Notes: generated by a model not told the origin, from the sequence alone. Positions 9,050-17,709 are shown, numbered from the stretch's first letter. The stretch: DNA of 64,000 bases from Mangrovivirga halotolerans (GCF_026241165.1 NZ_JAPFQN010000006.1:248001-312000), one strand, 5' to 3'. Numbers and translations: made by a program.

Positions 9050-10021
9050 TCAAGATTTATTAGCCAGTTTCTTAGGAAGGATAACTGACATAACGATCGA
9101 TAAGAGCATTGTTCCGATTATAATAATAAAACTAACTACCGGTTCAATCAGAGGCTCTTCTCCGGGTTCTTCAAACCAGGTAAGTAGCATCTTAACGCCG
9201 ATAAATACAAGGATCAAAGAAAGTCCCTTTTGTAAGAGATAGAACTTATCCAAAATACCTGCCAATAGGAAAAACATCGCCCTTAAACCAAGAACTGCAA
9301 AAATATTGGAAGTATAAATAAGAAATTCATCTGTAGTAATTGCGAAAGCAGCAGGAATAGAATCTACAGCAAAAATCAGGTCTGTGGTTTCAATAAGTAT
9401 TAATACCAGAAATAAAGGCGTAAAAAATAATACCCCATTCCTGATAATATAAAATTTACCACCATAATTGCCTTTAGTGATCTTGAGGTGCTTACGAGTA
9501 AATTTAATTATCGGATTCCTTTCCGGATTAATCTCATCTTCTTCATTTTCAAACAAGAGTTTAACACCTGAATAGATAAGGAATATACCAAAAACGTATA
9601 AGATCCAGTGAAACCGCTCTACTAGAGCTGCTCCTACAAAAATAAAAACTCCCCTGAATATCAAAGCTCCTAGAATACCCCAGAACAAAATCCTGTGGTA
9701 ATGCTTTTCCTTCACCTTAAAATATCTTAAAATCAAAAGAATGACAAAGATATTATCAAGGCTCAATGCCTTTTCAAGAAGATACGCTGTTAAATAAAGG
9801 AAGAAGTTTTCTTTGGAAGAATAGTGTTCGGTACTGTATTCAAAATATATGAGTACACCAAAAATCAGGGATATTATAACCCAGAAAATAGTCTGATACA
9901 GCGCACTTTTAGTACTGATCTTATGGGATGACTTATTCAGTACACCCAGGTCAATTACTAAAAACCCAATAATTACGACTGCGAAAATCCCTACTAATGT
10001 GTAATCAACTTCCTGAAACAT
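9050..10021 (-). CDS. TerC/Alx-family integral membrane protein
   Basis: A 323-residue polytopic protein with about nine hydrophobic segments. The family's acidic transmembrane motifs are present: AYLLEKALSLDNIFVILL at about residues 80-97 and a later segment containing ETTDLIFAVDSIPAAFAIT. A cytoplasmic charged loop (NEEDEINPERNP) lies in the middle. Relatives include E. coli Alx and Bacillus YceF/YkoY, proteins linked to manganese export; manganese efflux here is inference from the family. The gene stands alone on the minus strand, preceded by a 141-base leader. I looked for a yybP-ykoY manganese riboswitch there and did not recognise one. Confidence 0.9.
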   Translation of the reverse strand: MFQEVDYTLVGIFAVVIIGFLVIDLGVLNKSSHKISTKSALYQTIFWVIISLIFGVLIYFEYSTEHYSSKENFFLYLTAYLLEKALSLDNIFVILLILRYFKVKEKHYHRILFWGILGALIFRGVFIFVGAALVERFHWILYVFGIFLIYSGVKLLFENEEDEINPERNPIIKFTRKHLKITKGNYGGKFYIIRNGVLFFTPLFLVLILIETTDLIFAVDSIPAAFAITTDEFLIYTSNIFAVLGLRAMFFLLAGILDKFYLLQKGLSLILVFIGVKMLLTWFEEPGEEPLIEPVVSFIIIIGTMLLSIVMSVILPKKLANKS

Positions 10022-10162
10022 AAAAAAATCTTTACAACTTCTATCACGGTCATGCCTAGCTTAAAAAGTTGTTAATTATTTAACTCCTGGCTGAGAAAGG
10101 GTTAAGATTATCCTTGCAAGATACAATAATAATTGAATTATCAATGTTTTTATATGACTTTT

Positions 10163-11968
10163 TTAATCTTGAAGCTGTAATTGTACAAGATTTCGATAAA
10201 CCCCCTGATCTTTCTGTTTCAATTCTTTGTGCGTCCCGCTTTCTGCTATCACACCATTTTCAATAACAAAAATATTGTCGGCTTTTTTAATAGTACCCAA
10301 CCTGTGTGCTACAATAATTGTAGTACGATCTGCCATTAATTTTTCCAGTGCATCCTGAATCAAATATTCAGACTCTGCGTCCAGAGCACTTGTGGCTTCA
10401 TCCAGGATTAAAAGTTTAGGATCCTTTAAAATCGCCCTTGCTATTGCTATTCTTTGTCTTTGACCTCCTGAAAGTTTCACACCTCGTTCACCAACCATGG
10501 TATTAAAACCATCCGGAAATGAATTGATGAATTCTAATGCATTGGCCTTTTTTGCTGCTTCAACTATGGCTTCCTCAGATGCTTCAGGATTACCATAAGC
10601 AATATTTTCTCTGATGGTCCCCCCAAACAAAATAACTTCCTGAGGAACTACACCTATTAATGATCTGTATGATTCGAGGTCAATTGATTGAATATTAGTT
10701 TCTCCAACACAAATTACTCCACAATCAGGATTGTAAAATCTCATAATAAGTTGCGTGATGGTAGATTTACCAGCACCACTTGGACCTACCAATGCTACTT
10801 TTTGCCCTGGATTAATTTTGAAATTCACATCTTTTAAAACCTCCATTTCTTTCCTAGTAGGATAAGCAAATGAAACATTTTCAAATGAAACTGAAAGCTT
10901 AGTCTCTTTGGTAGTTTCTGCTTCACCTTCAGTTCTTGATGGTTCTCCATCTTCATCTATGATCTCCAGGACCCTTTCTGAAGCTCCAACTGAACGCTGG
11001 ATCTGTGTAAGTATATTACCTATTCCAGCTATAGAGCCTCCCATAAAAGCAGTAAAGAAAACAAAGCTCGTAAGATCGCCCATGCTTATCACACCATCCT
11101 GAACAAGTGTTGCTCCATACCAGATCACACCGATAATTCCACCCATTAAAAAGAAAATGATAAATGAAACAAAGAGACCCTGATAGGTGGATGTTTTAAT
11201 GGCAATCCCAACTAGCTCTTTTACAGATCTGCCAAACCTGGAGTATTCATACTTTTCATTTACAAATGCTTTAACTGCCTGGATTCCATGCATACTTTCC
11301 TCCGCAATAACATTCGTTGCCGCCAGATGATCTTGAGTTTTTCTTGACATTTTCCTGATAAATTTCCCAAAAACCATTGCAACAATAATAATTAAAGGAA
11401 GAGTTGCCAGCATAAATAAGCTCAACTGAGGAGTCATTATAAAAATCACAGTCGTACCGACAACTAAAGTAATTATCTGTCTGAAAAACTCAGCAAGGGT
11501 GGTAGTAAATGTAGTTTGAAGTTGAGAAATGTCTGCGGTTAATCGCGAAACTAATTCTCCAACTCTATTTTGATCATAAAAACTCATTGGAAGGGAGAGG
11601 AATTTAGAAAATAATGCTTTCCGAAGGTCAGCCATACTATTTTCACTAAACCTGGCAAATAGGTAAATCCTCAAAAAAGAAAATATACTCTGAACAAAGA
11701 GTATTCCCAATAGTAACAGACCAAGGTTTGTAATTCCTTTAACAAACCATGTATTGACCCCTTGTGCTTCATCAACGATTTTTCCGACAACATAAGGTAA
11801 GGCCAGCAGTACACTAGATGAAATAGAAAGTGCAATCATCCCTAAAATAAAAGTTTTCTTATAGGGGAGCACATATTTGAACACTCCGTAAACTTTACGT
11901 AGGTTTTTCTTATTTAATTTTCTCTTCTCTCCTTCCTTGAGAGGTTCCCTGGATCTTCCCTTCGCCAT
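10163..11968 (-). CDS. ABC exporter, fused permease and ATPase
   Basis: A 601-residue half-transporter of the MsbA/ABCB type. The N-terminal domain has six membrane helices (about 38-320). The ATPase domain follows: Walker A GPSGAGKST at 395-403, signature LSGGQ at 499-503, Walker B LLILDE at 519-524, and an H-loop in VAHR. It should act as a homodimer in the inner membrane exporting a lipid, peptide or drug; the substrate cannot be told from sequence. Its ATG directly abuts the stop of the upstream lipoprotein gene, so the two form an operon and may work together. Confidence 0.93.
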   Translation of the reverse strand: MAKGRSREPLKEGEKRKLNKKNLRKVYGVFKYVLPYKKTFILGMIALSISSSVLLALPYVVGKIVDEAQGVNTWFVKGITNLGLLLLGILFVQSIFSFLRIYLFARFSENSMADLRKALFSKFLSLPMSFYDQNRVGELVSRLTADISQLQTTFTTTLAEFFRQIITLVVGTTVIFIMTPQLSLFMLATLPLIIIVAMVFGKFIRKMSRKTQDHLAATNVIAEESMHGIQAVKAFVNEKYEYSRFGRSVKELVGIAIKTSTYQGLFVSFIIFFLMGGIIGVIWYGATLVQDGVISMGDLTSFVFFTAFMGGSIAGIGNILTQIQRSVGASERVLEIIDEDGEPSRTEGEAETTKETKLSVSFENVSFAYPTRKEMEVLKDVNFKINPGQKVALVGPSGAGKSTITQLIMRFYNPDCGVICVGETNIQSIDLESYRSLIGVVPQEVILFGGTIRENIAYGNPEASEEAIVEAAKKANALEFINSFPDGFNTMVGERGVKLSGGQRQRIAIARAILKDPKLLILDEATSALDAESEYLIQDALEKLMADRTTIIVAHRLGTIKKADNIFVIENGVIAESGTHKELKQKDQGVYRNLVQLQLQD

Positions 11969-12547
11969 CTATTTTTTAATGCTTGCTTTTATACTATATT
12001 CATTTATGCCTCTTAGAGACATGTCCTTTTCTTCAAAATAAAAATAACTTCTCAACCTTTTACTCTCAGGATCAAAATCTAATTCAATCACTTTTTCTGT
12101 GTGAAAAAGAATATTTTCATCATTGATCACTGCTCCGATATGAGTTATTCGATCCTCCTTTAATTCAACTACAAACTTTCTTAAATTAAAATATGAAGTA
12201 TCTGTAACAATGTAGGTTCTTTTTTCATAACCATTATTGAGTTTCTCAACAGTAGAATCAACCGCTTTGGCTCTGAAAATTTTTTCCGGCTTAAATTCTG
12301 AAAGAAAGCCGAGTTCCTTTTTCCAATCTACTTCTTCAAGCTCTACAGTTTCTTCCTTGCTATTATAAGTAACCGTTTTGGTTACTATCAGATCTTTTTC
12401 GGGGAGAATTTCTCGATTCAAAGAATCTAATAATTGTAATTGGTGGGTAATAGGATGAACCTTATATGCTGAGTAAGTATCCGATTTTTCTTCCGAACAC
12501 CCAACAACACTAAATATTAATGCAAAGAATAAGAAACGTATTGCCAT
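11969..12547 (-). CDS. Putative lipoprotein of unknown function (192 aa)
   Basis: The N terminus is a lipoprotein signal peptide: MAIRFLFFALIFSVVGCSEE, with the lipobox VVGC and acylated Cys17. The mature protein is mostly beta-type with many charged residues and no domain I recognise. Its stop touches the start of the ABC exporter, so it is the first gene of a two-gene unit. An envelope-anchored partner of the exporter is a possible role, by inference only. A TAAGTTTG promoter-like element lies about 35 bases upstream. Confidence 0.7.
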   Translation of the reverse strand: MAIRFLFFALIFSVVGCSEEKSDTYSAYKVHPITHQLQLLDSLNREILPEKDLIVTKTVTYNSKEETVELEEVDWKKELGFLSEFKPEKIFRAKAVDSTVEKLNNGYEKRTYIVTDTSYFNLRKFVVELKEDRITHIGAVINDENILFHTEKVIELDFDPESKRLRSYFYFEEKDMSLRGINEYSIKASIKK

Positions 12548-12580
12548 GCCTTATTAACCTGTACCGAAACAAATAAGTTG

Positions 12581-12588
12581 CAAACTTA
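12581..12588 (-). promoter_or_regulatory. Bacteroidota-type -7 element upstream of lipoprotein-ABC operon
   Basis: On the minus strand this reads TAAGTTTG, an exact match to TAnnTTTG. It lies 34 bases before the ATG at 12547. I see no clear TTTG at the -33 position, which would fall inside the gpmI terminator, so support is partial. Confidence 0.4.
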
Positions 12589-12602
12589 CAATAAAAATAA
12601 AA

Positions 12603-12623
12603 AAAGCCCGATTAACGGGCTTT
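12603..12623 (-). terminator. Rho-independent terminator of gpmI
   Basis: An 8-base-pair stem (AAAGCCCG with CGGGCTTT) around a 5-base loop. On the minus strand it is followed by a T-rich run, so it ends gpmI transcription before the downstream lipoprotein operon. Confidence 0.85.
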
Positions 12624-12644
12624 CTGATTTCATTAATTTCTTAT

Positions 12645-14177
12645 TTACTGACTAACAGGTTCTTTTAATAAGACATTCCCGGTCATTTCTTCAGGGATAT
12701 TGAGGTCCATTAGTGTTAAAATTGTAGGAGCGAGATCTCCTAGCTTACCATCTTTCATCTTAAGAGGAGATTTACTCACATGAATAGATGGAACCAGATT
12801 AGTAGTATGAGCTGTATTAGGAGATCCATCATCATTGATCATGAAATCGCTATTTCCATGGTCAGCAATAATAATAGAGTCATAACCATGTTCAAGACCA
12901 GCTTCAGCCACTTCTTTCGCACATTGATCAACGGTTTCACATGCCTTTACCGCTGCATCAAAATCACCAGTATGACCTACCATATCCGGGTTGGCAAAAT
13001 TCAGGCAAATAAAGTCCGTTTCTTCGTTTTTGATCTCTTTAACAATAGCATCAGTAATTTCTCTTGCACTCATTTCAGGCTGCATATCATATGTAGCTAC
13101 CTTTGGAGAAGGAATTAATATTCGTTTTTCGCCATCAAATTCTTTTTCCCTACCTCCTGAGAAGAAAAATGTAACATGGGGATATTTTTCTGTTTCAGCA
13201 ATACGAATTTGTTTTTTGCCCTGATCAGCCAGTGTCTCACCAAGGGTATTTTTAAGATTATCCTTTTCAAATACCACACGAACGCCTTCAAAAGTATCGT
13301 CGTAACGGGTCATCGTTACATAATGTAAATCAAGCTTGTGCATATTTTGTTCAGGAAAATCCTGCTGAGTAAGAGCCATGGTGATCTCACGACCTCTGTC
13401 AGTTCTGAAATTGAAACAGATAACAACATCGCCATCCTCAATAACAGCTTTCGGATTGGATCCATTTTCTGAGGCTATGATCGGTTTAACAAACTCATCC
13501 GTAACGCCATCTTCATATGATTCTTTCAAGGCTGCCAAAGGATCTTTCGTAATTTTCCCTTCTCCTTTAACCATCGCATCATATGCCAGCTTGACACGCT
13601 CCCATCTCTTATCCCGATCCATAGCGTAGTAGCGACCAATTATTGAAGCAAGTTCACCAGAAGTATCAGATAAGTGGTTTTGAAGATCTTTTAAGAATCC
13701 TGCACCGCTTTTCGGATCGGTATCCCGACCATCAGTAAAGGCATGGACAAAAACGTCCTCCAAACCATATTCGTCAGCATAACTGATAAGTCCTTTCAAA
13801 TGGTTGATATGTGAATGAACTCCACCATCAGACACCAATCCGATCAAATGAACTTTTTTATTATTTTTCTTAGCATAATCGTATGCCTCATTTAATACGT
13901 CGTTTTCTTTGATTTCGCCTTCTTCTATAGCACGATTGATCTTTACAAGGTCTTGATAGACAACTCTTCCGGCACCAATATTCATGTGACCAACTTCAGA
14001 ATTACCCATTTGCCCTTCCGGCAATCCTACTGCCATTCCGGAAGCATCCAATTTAGAATGTGGATATTTTTCAAAGGCACTATCCATAAAAGGTGTATTT
14101 GCCTTAGCAATTGCAGACACTTCTGGTTTTGTTCCCAGTCCCCAGCCGTCGAGAATCATCAGGATAACTTTTCTCAT
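12645..14177 (-). CDS. gpmI: 2,3-bisphosphoglycerate-independent phosphoglycerate mutase
   Basis: Interconverts 3- and 2-phosphoglycerate in glycolysis and gluconeogenesis, a Mn-dependent enzyme of the alkaline phosphatase superfamily. The N-terminal metal site is ILDGWG (about 8-13). The phosphorylated serine is S60 in GNSEVGH. HAFTDGRDTDP, the metal-site ADHGNSD block and the C-terminal NTAHTTN segment are all present. The 510 residues are normal. A terminator follows at 12603-12623. Confidence 0.97.
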   Translation of the reverse strand: MRKVILMILDGWGLGTKPEVSAIAKANTPFMDSAFEKYPHSKLDASGMAVGLPEGQMGNSEVGHMNIGAGRVVYQDLVKINRAIEEGEIKENDVLNEAYDYAKKNNKKVHLIGLVSDGGVHSHINHLKGLISYADEYGLEDVFVHAFTDGRDTDPKSGAGFLKDLQNHLSDTSGELASIIGRYYAMDRDKRWERVKLAYDAMVKGEGKITKDPLAALKESYEDGVTDEFVKPIIASENGSNPKAVIEDGDVVICFNFRTDRGREITMALTQQDFPEQNMHKLDLHYVTMTRYDDTFEGVRVVFEKDNLKNTLGETLADQGKKQIRIAETEKYPHVTFFFSGGREKEFDGEKRILIPSPKVATYDMQPEMSAREITDAIVKEIKNEETDFICLNFANPDMVGHTGDFDAAVKACETVDQCAKEVAEAGLEHGYDSIIIADHGNSDFMINDDGSPNTAHTTNLVPSIHVSKSPLKMKDGKLGDLAPTILTLMDLNIPEEMTGNVLLKEPVSQ

Positions 14178-14264
14178 ATCAGTAGATTATATTTATTTTT
14201 AATGTAAATTTAGCAATTCAGATTCAGCAATTTTAATTTAATAATGCCAAATTCCTTAGTTCTA

Positions 14265-14296
14265 TTTGTTTTTTGCAACTAACTGGCATAGTTTTA
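14265..14296 (+). promoter_or_regulatory. Putative promoter of the DUF4783-nadC unit
   Basis: TTTG at 14265-14268, a 20-base spacer, then TAGTTTTA at 14289-14296, one base off TAnnTTTG. It lies 37 bases upstream of the DUF4783 ATG. Confidence 0.5.
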
Positions 14297-14332
14297 GCTG
14301 AATTATGAAGATGACAATATTTTTAAAATTTC

Positions 14333-14734
14333 ATGTTTAAAATTAAACATCTTTTTTACGGAATGGTGTTATTTTTTGCTGCTTCAAATGCGATAGCTCA
14401 AAACGGTGCGGCGTTAAATAACATACAGGAAGCCATTAAAATTGGATCTTCGAGAGAGTTGGCAAAATATCTCAGCAATAATGTCGAAATCAATTTTGAT
14501 AACGAAAGCGCTATATATTCTCAAAATCAGGCTGAGTTTGTGCTCAAGGAGTTTTTTATGAAATATCCTCCCAGGGATTTTCAGGTTAGTCACCAGGGCT
14601 CTTCAAGCAAAGGTCAATTACGATATGCAATCGGAAAATATATTTGCGAGGACACAAGCTTTGTGGTCCTTATACGCATGAAAAATATAGATGGAGAATA
14701 TATTGTGATAAACCTGACATTCAACAAAGAATGA
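14333..14734 (+). CDS. DUF4783 secreted protein (133 aa)
   Basis: A signal peptide (KIKHLFYGMVLFFAASNAIAQ, cleavage after about residue 23) precedes a single compact domain. The pattern IQEAIKIGSSRELAKYLS..VEI, then AEFVLKEFF..YPP..F, and a final strand matches the NTF2-like DUF4783 family, which is common just upstream of nadC in Bacteroidota. Function is unknown. The gene overlaps nadC by four bases (ATGA), so the two are translationally coupled. Confidence 0.82.
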   Translation: MFKIKHLFYGMVLFFAASNAIAQNGAALNNIQEAIKIGSSRELAKYLSNNVEINFDNESAIYSQNQAEFVLKEFFMKYPPRDFQVSHQGSSSKGQLRYAIGKYICEDTSFVVLIRMKNIDGEYIVINLTFNKE

Positions 14735-15591
14735 TGGACTACCTTACAAAAGAATCAATTAATAATTTCATATCCTCTGCCCTAAAAGAAGATGTAGGCA
14801 ATGGCGATCACAGCACTCTTGCCAGTGTTCCTAAAGAGGCAAAAGGAAAAGCTCAGCTAATCGTAAAAAATGATGGCATAATTGCCGGTGTAGAAATGGC
14901 CAGGCAGATATTTAAGTTTTTTGATGATGATCTTATCATGCATGCCCAGGTTGATGATGGCGCTCCTGTTAAGATAGGTGACATTGCTTTTACTATTGAA
15001 GGTAATGCCAGGTCGATTCTAACGACAGAAAGACTTGTATTAAACTGTATGCAAAGAATGAGTGGAATTGCTACATATACAAGAGACCTCAATGATCTTA
15101 TATCTCATACTGAAGCCAAGCTGTTAGATACCCGTAAAACAACCCCGAATTTCAGACTTTGTGAAAAATGGGCTGTCGTAATTGGCGGTGGGAAAAATCA
15201 CCGCTTCGGTCTTTATGATATGATCATGTTAAAAGACAATCATATTGATTTCGCCGGTGGTATCGATGAAGCAATTATTGCGACGAAAAATTATTTGAGC
15301 AAAAAGGGTCTGAATCTTAAGATTGAAGTTGAAACCCGTAACCTTGATGAGGTACAACAAGTTTTACATCATGAAGGAATATACTCCATTCTGCTTGATA
15401 ACATGAGCCCGTCAGAATTAAAAGAAGCTGTGAGCCTGATCGATGGCAAAGTAGTTACTGAAGCTTCGGGTGGTATTACAGAAAAAACTATTTCTGAAAT
15501 AGCTGAAAGTGGAGTTGATTTTATTTCTGTTGGTGCTCTGACCCATTCTGCGGGCAGTCTGGACTTAAGTTTAAAAGCTGTCGATGAGTAA
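14731..15591 (+). CDS. nadC: Nicotinate-nucleotide pyrophosphorylase (carboxylating)
   Basis: Quinolinate phosphoribosyltransferase: converts quinolinate and PRPP to nicotinate mononucleotide in de novo NAD synthesis. Motifs are EDVGNGDHST near the N terminus, then LNCMQRMSGIAT, the LLDTRKTTPNFR block binding PRPP and quinolinate, and GGGKNHRFGLYDMIMLKDNH. I chose ATG 14731, which overlaps the DUF4783 stop; a second ATG follows at 14734. An in-frame start 87 bases earlier lies inside DUF4783 and would add a non-family extension. The 286 residues fit the family. NAD metabolism recurs in the window with pnuC and the NadR-like gene. Confidence 0.96.
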   Translation: MMDYLTKESINNFISSALKEDVGNGDHSTLASVPKEAKGKAQLIVKNDGIIAGVEMARQIFKFFDDDLIMHAQVDDGAPVKIGDIAFTIEGNARSILTTERLVLNCMQRMSGIATYTRDLNDLISHTEAKLLDTRKTTPNFRLCEKWAVVIGGGKNHRFGLYDMIMLKDNHIDFAGGIDEAIIATKNYLSKKGLNLKIEVETRNLDEVQQVLHHEGIYSILLDNMSPSELKEAVSLIDGKVVTEASGGITEKTISEIAESGVDFISVGALTHSAGSLDLSLKAVDE

Positions 15592-15682
15592 AAGATCTAA
15601 CAGAAATCTGATTACAGTATTAATAAATGCTTTACTGGTCACTGTAATGATAATTTTCTTTTTTTACCAATGTGTAGGATAA
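15584..15682 (+). CDS. Putative 32-residue single-span membrane peptide overlapping nadC
   Basis: ATG at 15584 lies inside the last codons of nadC in a different frame (ATGAGTAA, 8-base overlap). The frame gives MSKRSNRNLITVLINALLVT, then VMIIFFFYQCVG and a stop at 15680-15682. A positively charged N terminus is followed by about 20 hydrophobic residues, the pattern of a small inner-membrane protein with its N terminus inside. The start-stop overlap suggests translational reinitiation after nadC. No family recognised; conservation would decide whether it is real. Confidence 0.45.
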   Translation: MSKRSNRNLITVLINALLVTVMIIFFFYQCVG

Positions 15683-15750
15683 CCAGGTGAATTAAGAACC
15701 CAACTCATTATTTTATCAACTAATAGAATGGAAAAAAGCCATTATTTAGC

Positions 15751-15758
15751 TAGTTTTG
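15751..15758 (+). promoter_or_regulatory. Bacteroidota-type -7 element upstream of the YcxB-like gene
   Basis: TAGTTTTG, an exact TAnnTTTG match, 26 bases before the ATG at 15785. No clear TTTG lies at -33. It would give the YcxB-like gene a promoter separate from nadC. Confidence 0.4.
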
Positions 15759-15784
15759 CCATCCGTTAAAGAGTAATATTCAAA

Positions 15785-16258
15785 ATGTTAATAAGAACAA
15801 GGAAATACCAATTACCAACCAACACTTATATCAAGTTGGGAATGGTTAATGTATTGAAAGAACAATGGTGGGTATTTTTGATCTATCTCGCCATTAATGC
15901 CGGAGCATTAATCTGGCCTTCATGGTGGTGGTTTATAGGCTCAACTATTGCCTTAGTGCTTTATTTGTTATTCTGGTTAATACAGTTTGCCGGTTTAACT
16001 CAGCATGAGCAAGGAAAAATGCTTTTTGAAAAATTAAGCTATGAGATCACCTCACAACAAATCCTTGTGAAGATCAGTACTAAGCAAGGAATGCCAATCA
16101 AATGGGATATGCTTAAAAAAGCGGAGAAGAAAAAAGATTCTTTTGTCTTATTCGTTAATAAAGCTCAGATCATCCACTGGCCATTTAAGTTGTTCAAATC
16201 CGAAGGTGAAATAAAATTCATCGAGGCAATACTAAAAAGAAAGAATTTAATTAAATAA
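15785..16258 (+). CDS. YcxB-like membrane protein (157 aa)
   Basis: Two adjacent hydrophobic segments (about residues 27-44 and 46-70, rich in Trp) are followed by a soluble C-terminal domain with the pattern YEIT..QILVKIST..G..IKWD.L.KAEK..DSFVLFVNKAQIIHWP. That is the layout of YcxB-like proteins, small bacterial membrane proteins with a PH-like C-terminal domain and unknown role. It is followed directly by a strong terminator at 16262-16285. Confidence 0.72.
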   Translation: MLIRTRKYQLPTNTYIKLGMVNVLKEQWWVFLIYLAINAGALIWPSWWWFIGSTIALVLYLLFWLIQFAGLTQHEQGKMLFEKLSYEITSQQILVKISTKQGMPIKWDMLKKAEKKKDSFVLFVNKAQIIHWPFKLFKSEGEIKFIEAILKRKNLIK

Positions 16259-16261
16259 ATT

Positions 16262-16285
16262 AACCGGGTAACACCCGGTTTTTTT
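16262..16285 (+). terminator. Rho-independent terminator after YcxB-like gene
   Basis: A 7-base-pair stem (AACCGGG with CCCGGTT), 5-base loop, then a T-run ending at 16285. The base after the T-run and its A is unusual context: the next gene's ATG is at 16286-16288, directly against the terminator. Confidence 0.82.
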
Positions 16286-16477
16286 ATGGCTGAACGAATA
16301 TTTCTTTTTTTACTCGGACTTTTACTTGCCAGCCCTGGCTTGCTGACTATTTATATTGTTCGCAAAAATCCCCGGGCATTTATTAGGGAAGGATTTACAG
16401 CTTATTTAAAATTGATCCTGATAATAGCAGGTTTTGCCCTGATGATTATTTCTATTTTCGGATACTTTGCTCTGTAA
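16286..16477 (+). CDS. Small two-span membrane protein (63 aa)
   Basis: A first hydrophobic helix (about 4-23), a short basic loop (VRKNPRAFIREG) and a second helix (about 39-62). No family recognised. Its ATG abuts the T-run of a terminator, leaving no room for a separate leader or ribosome-binding site, so expression would rely on read-through, or the true start differs. The stop is two bases before the recX ATG, which suggests coupling with recX. Confidence 0.55.
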   Translation: MAERIFLFLLGLLLASPGLLTIYIVRKNPRAFIREGFTAYLKLILIIAGFALMIISIFGYFAL

Positions 16478-16479
16478 TT

Positions 16480-16950
16480 ATGACCGATCTTATTATCAAA
16501 GAAGCTCTTATCAAATATTCAAAATACTGTACCTATCGGGAGGTATGTGGTTCAGACTTAAAAAAGAAAATCCTGAATGACAAAAAGTTGCAAGTCACAT
16601 TGACCGAGGCAGAAAAGATTATTGATAAATTAACAGATGAAGGCTTTATAAATGAAGAGCGATTTGCCTCTGCTTTTGTTAATGATCATTTCAAATTTAA
16701 CAAATGGGGTAAAATCAAAATACGTTATCAATTACGATCTAAGGGAATTGCTGAAGATCACATTCAATCAGCCCTTAACTCCATTCCAGCTGCCGATTAC
16801 AAAGACATATTGAAAGAACTCGCTGTAAATAAATGGGACAAACTAGAATCTGAGGACGATATACATAAAAGAAAGATGAAATGTGCGAATTACCTTTCTT
16901 CTAGAGGGTTTGAATCTGATTTGATCTTTAGTGAATTAGAAAAACTTTAA
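16480..16950 (+). CDS. recX: Regulatory protein RecX
   Basis: RecX modulates RecA filaments during recombination and SOS response. The 156-residue protein has the family's repeated three-helix units: an N-terminal AL.KYSKYCTYRE..V unit, a middle unit LTDEGFINEERFASAFVNDHFKFNKWGKIKIRYQLRSKGI (key residues GFINEERFA), and a C-terminal unit KRKMKCANYLSSRGFESDLI. The length is normal. recA is not in the window. It lies two bases after a small membrane protein gene and three bases before the NRDE gene. Confidence 0.92.
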   Translation: MTDLIIKEALIKYSKYCTYREVCGSDLKKKILNDKKLQVTLTEAEKIIDKLTDEGFINEERFASAFVNDHFKFNKWGKIKIRYQLRSKGIAEDHIQSALNSIPAADYKDILKELAVNKWDKLESEDDIHKRKMKCANYLSSRGFESDLIFSELEKL

Positions 16951-16953
16951 ATA

Positions 16954-17673
16954 ATGTGTACTGTAAGTTTTGTTAAAGCATCCGAAGGAGTAGAAATCAC
17001 CAGCAACAGAGATGAAACCACATTAAGGTCAAATGCCATGGCCCCTGCAACCTATATTTATAAAAAGAAAGAGTTAATTTTCCCCAAAGACCCACAGGGT
17101 GGTGGTTCATGGATTGGGGGTAATAAGCAAGGAAGAATGGCTTGTCTTTTAAACGGTGCTTTTGACTATCATCATCATCGTCCACCTTACCGGCATAGTA
17201 GAGGCTTAGTACTGTTAGATGCTTTAGCAACTGAAGATAAAGATGATTTTATAAATAATTATGACCTCAATAATATCGAGCCTTTCACGCTGATAATATA
17301 TCAAAATGATACTTTAACAGAATTACGCTGGGACGAAAGAAAAAAGCACATCAAAAAACTTGACCCTGATAAAACACATTTATGGGCTTCAGCTACATTA
17401 TATGGGCCGGAGATTGTTCAAAAAAGAAAAGAATGGTTTCGAAAATGGGAGAAAGAAAACGAAATATCTGCTCCATATAGTGTTCGGGATTTCCATTATC
17501 ATGCAGGAGAAGGAGACCCTGAAAACGATGTAGTCATGAAAAGAGGCTCTTATTTACAAACTGTCAGCGTCACCTCAATGAGGCTGGATGATGTAAAAAT
17601 AAAATTAATACATGATGATCTTGTTGGGAACAATTCTGGAGATGCAGAATTATTTACCGATATCAGCAAATGA
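16954..17673 (+). CDS. NRDE (TANGO2-like) family protein
   Basis: Begins MCTVSF and contains the diagnostic NRDE block (SNRDE at about residues 17-21), GGSWIG and a following LLNG segment. This is the family of eukaryotic TANGO2. Cys2 may become an N-terminal nucleophile after Met removal, as in Ntn hydrolases; this is inference from fold proposals. A role in haem handling has been proposed for TANGO2 relatives but nothing here demonstrates it. It is 239 residues, in the family range, three bases after recX. Confidence 0.88.
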   Translation: MCTVSFVKASEGVEITSNRDETTLRSNAMAPATYIYKKKELIFPKDPQGGGSWIGGNKQGRMACLLNGAFDYHHHRPPYRHSRGLVLLDALATEDKDDFINNYDLNNIEPFTLIIYQNDTLTELRWDERKKHIKKLDPDKTHLWASATLYGPEIVQKRKEWFRKWEKENEISAPYSVRDFHYHAGEGDPENDVVMKRGSYLQTVSVTSMRLDDVKIKLIHDDLVGNNSGDAELFTDISK

Positions 17674-17709
17674 TTGTTGGGCAAGTACTAAATCGATATC
17701 TTCACATTT

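Noticed and set aside
8970-9242. Frame spanning the end of the OmpA-like gene and the TerC-family gene
   Set aside because: Overlaps two supported genes on both sides; no recognisable protein.
10080-10125. GGCTGAGAAAGGG upstream of the TerC-family gene looks like part of a TPP aptamer
   Set aside because: The ACCTGA and AGGGA parts are missing, and the orientation is opposite to the gene; chance similarity.
10022-10162. Possible manganese (yybP-ykoY) riboswitch in the TerC-family leader
   Set aside because: Only a weak inverted repeat (ACAACTT/AAGTTGT, 10034-10072) is visible and none of the conserved aptamer blocks.
12780-14207. Open frames on the plus strand across gpmI
   Set aside because: They are antisense to a well-supported gene and show no protein-like pattern.
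14644-14730. Longer nadC start inside DUF4783
   Set aside because: The extension is just the DUF4783 sequence in another frame; ATG 14731 overlaps the stop in the usual ATGA way.
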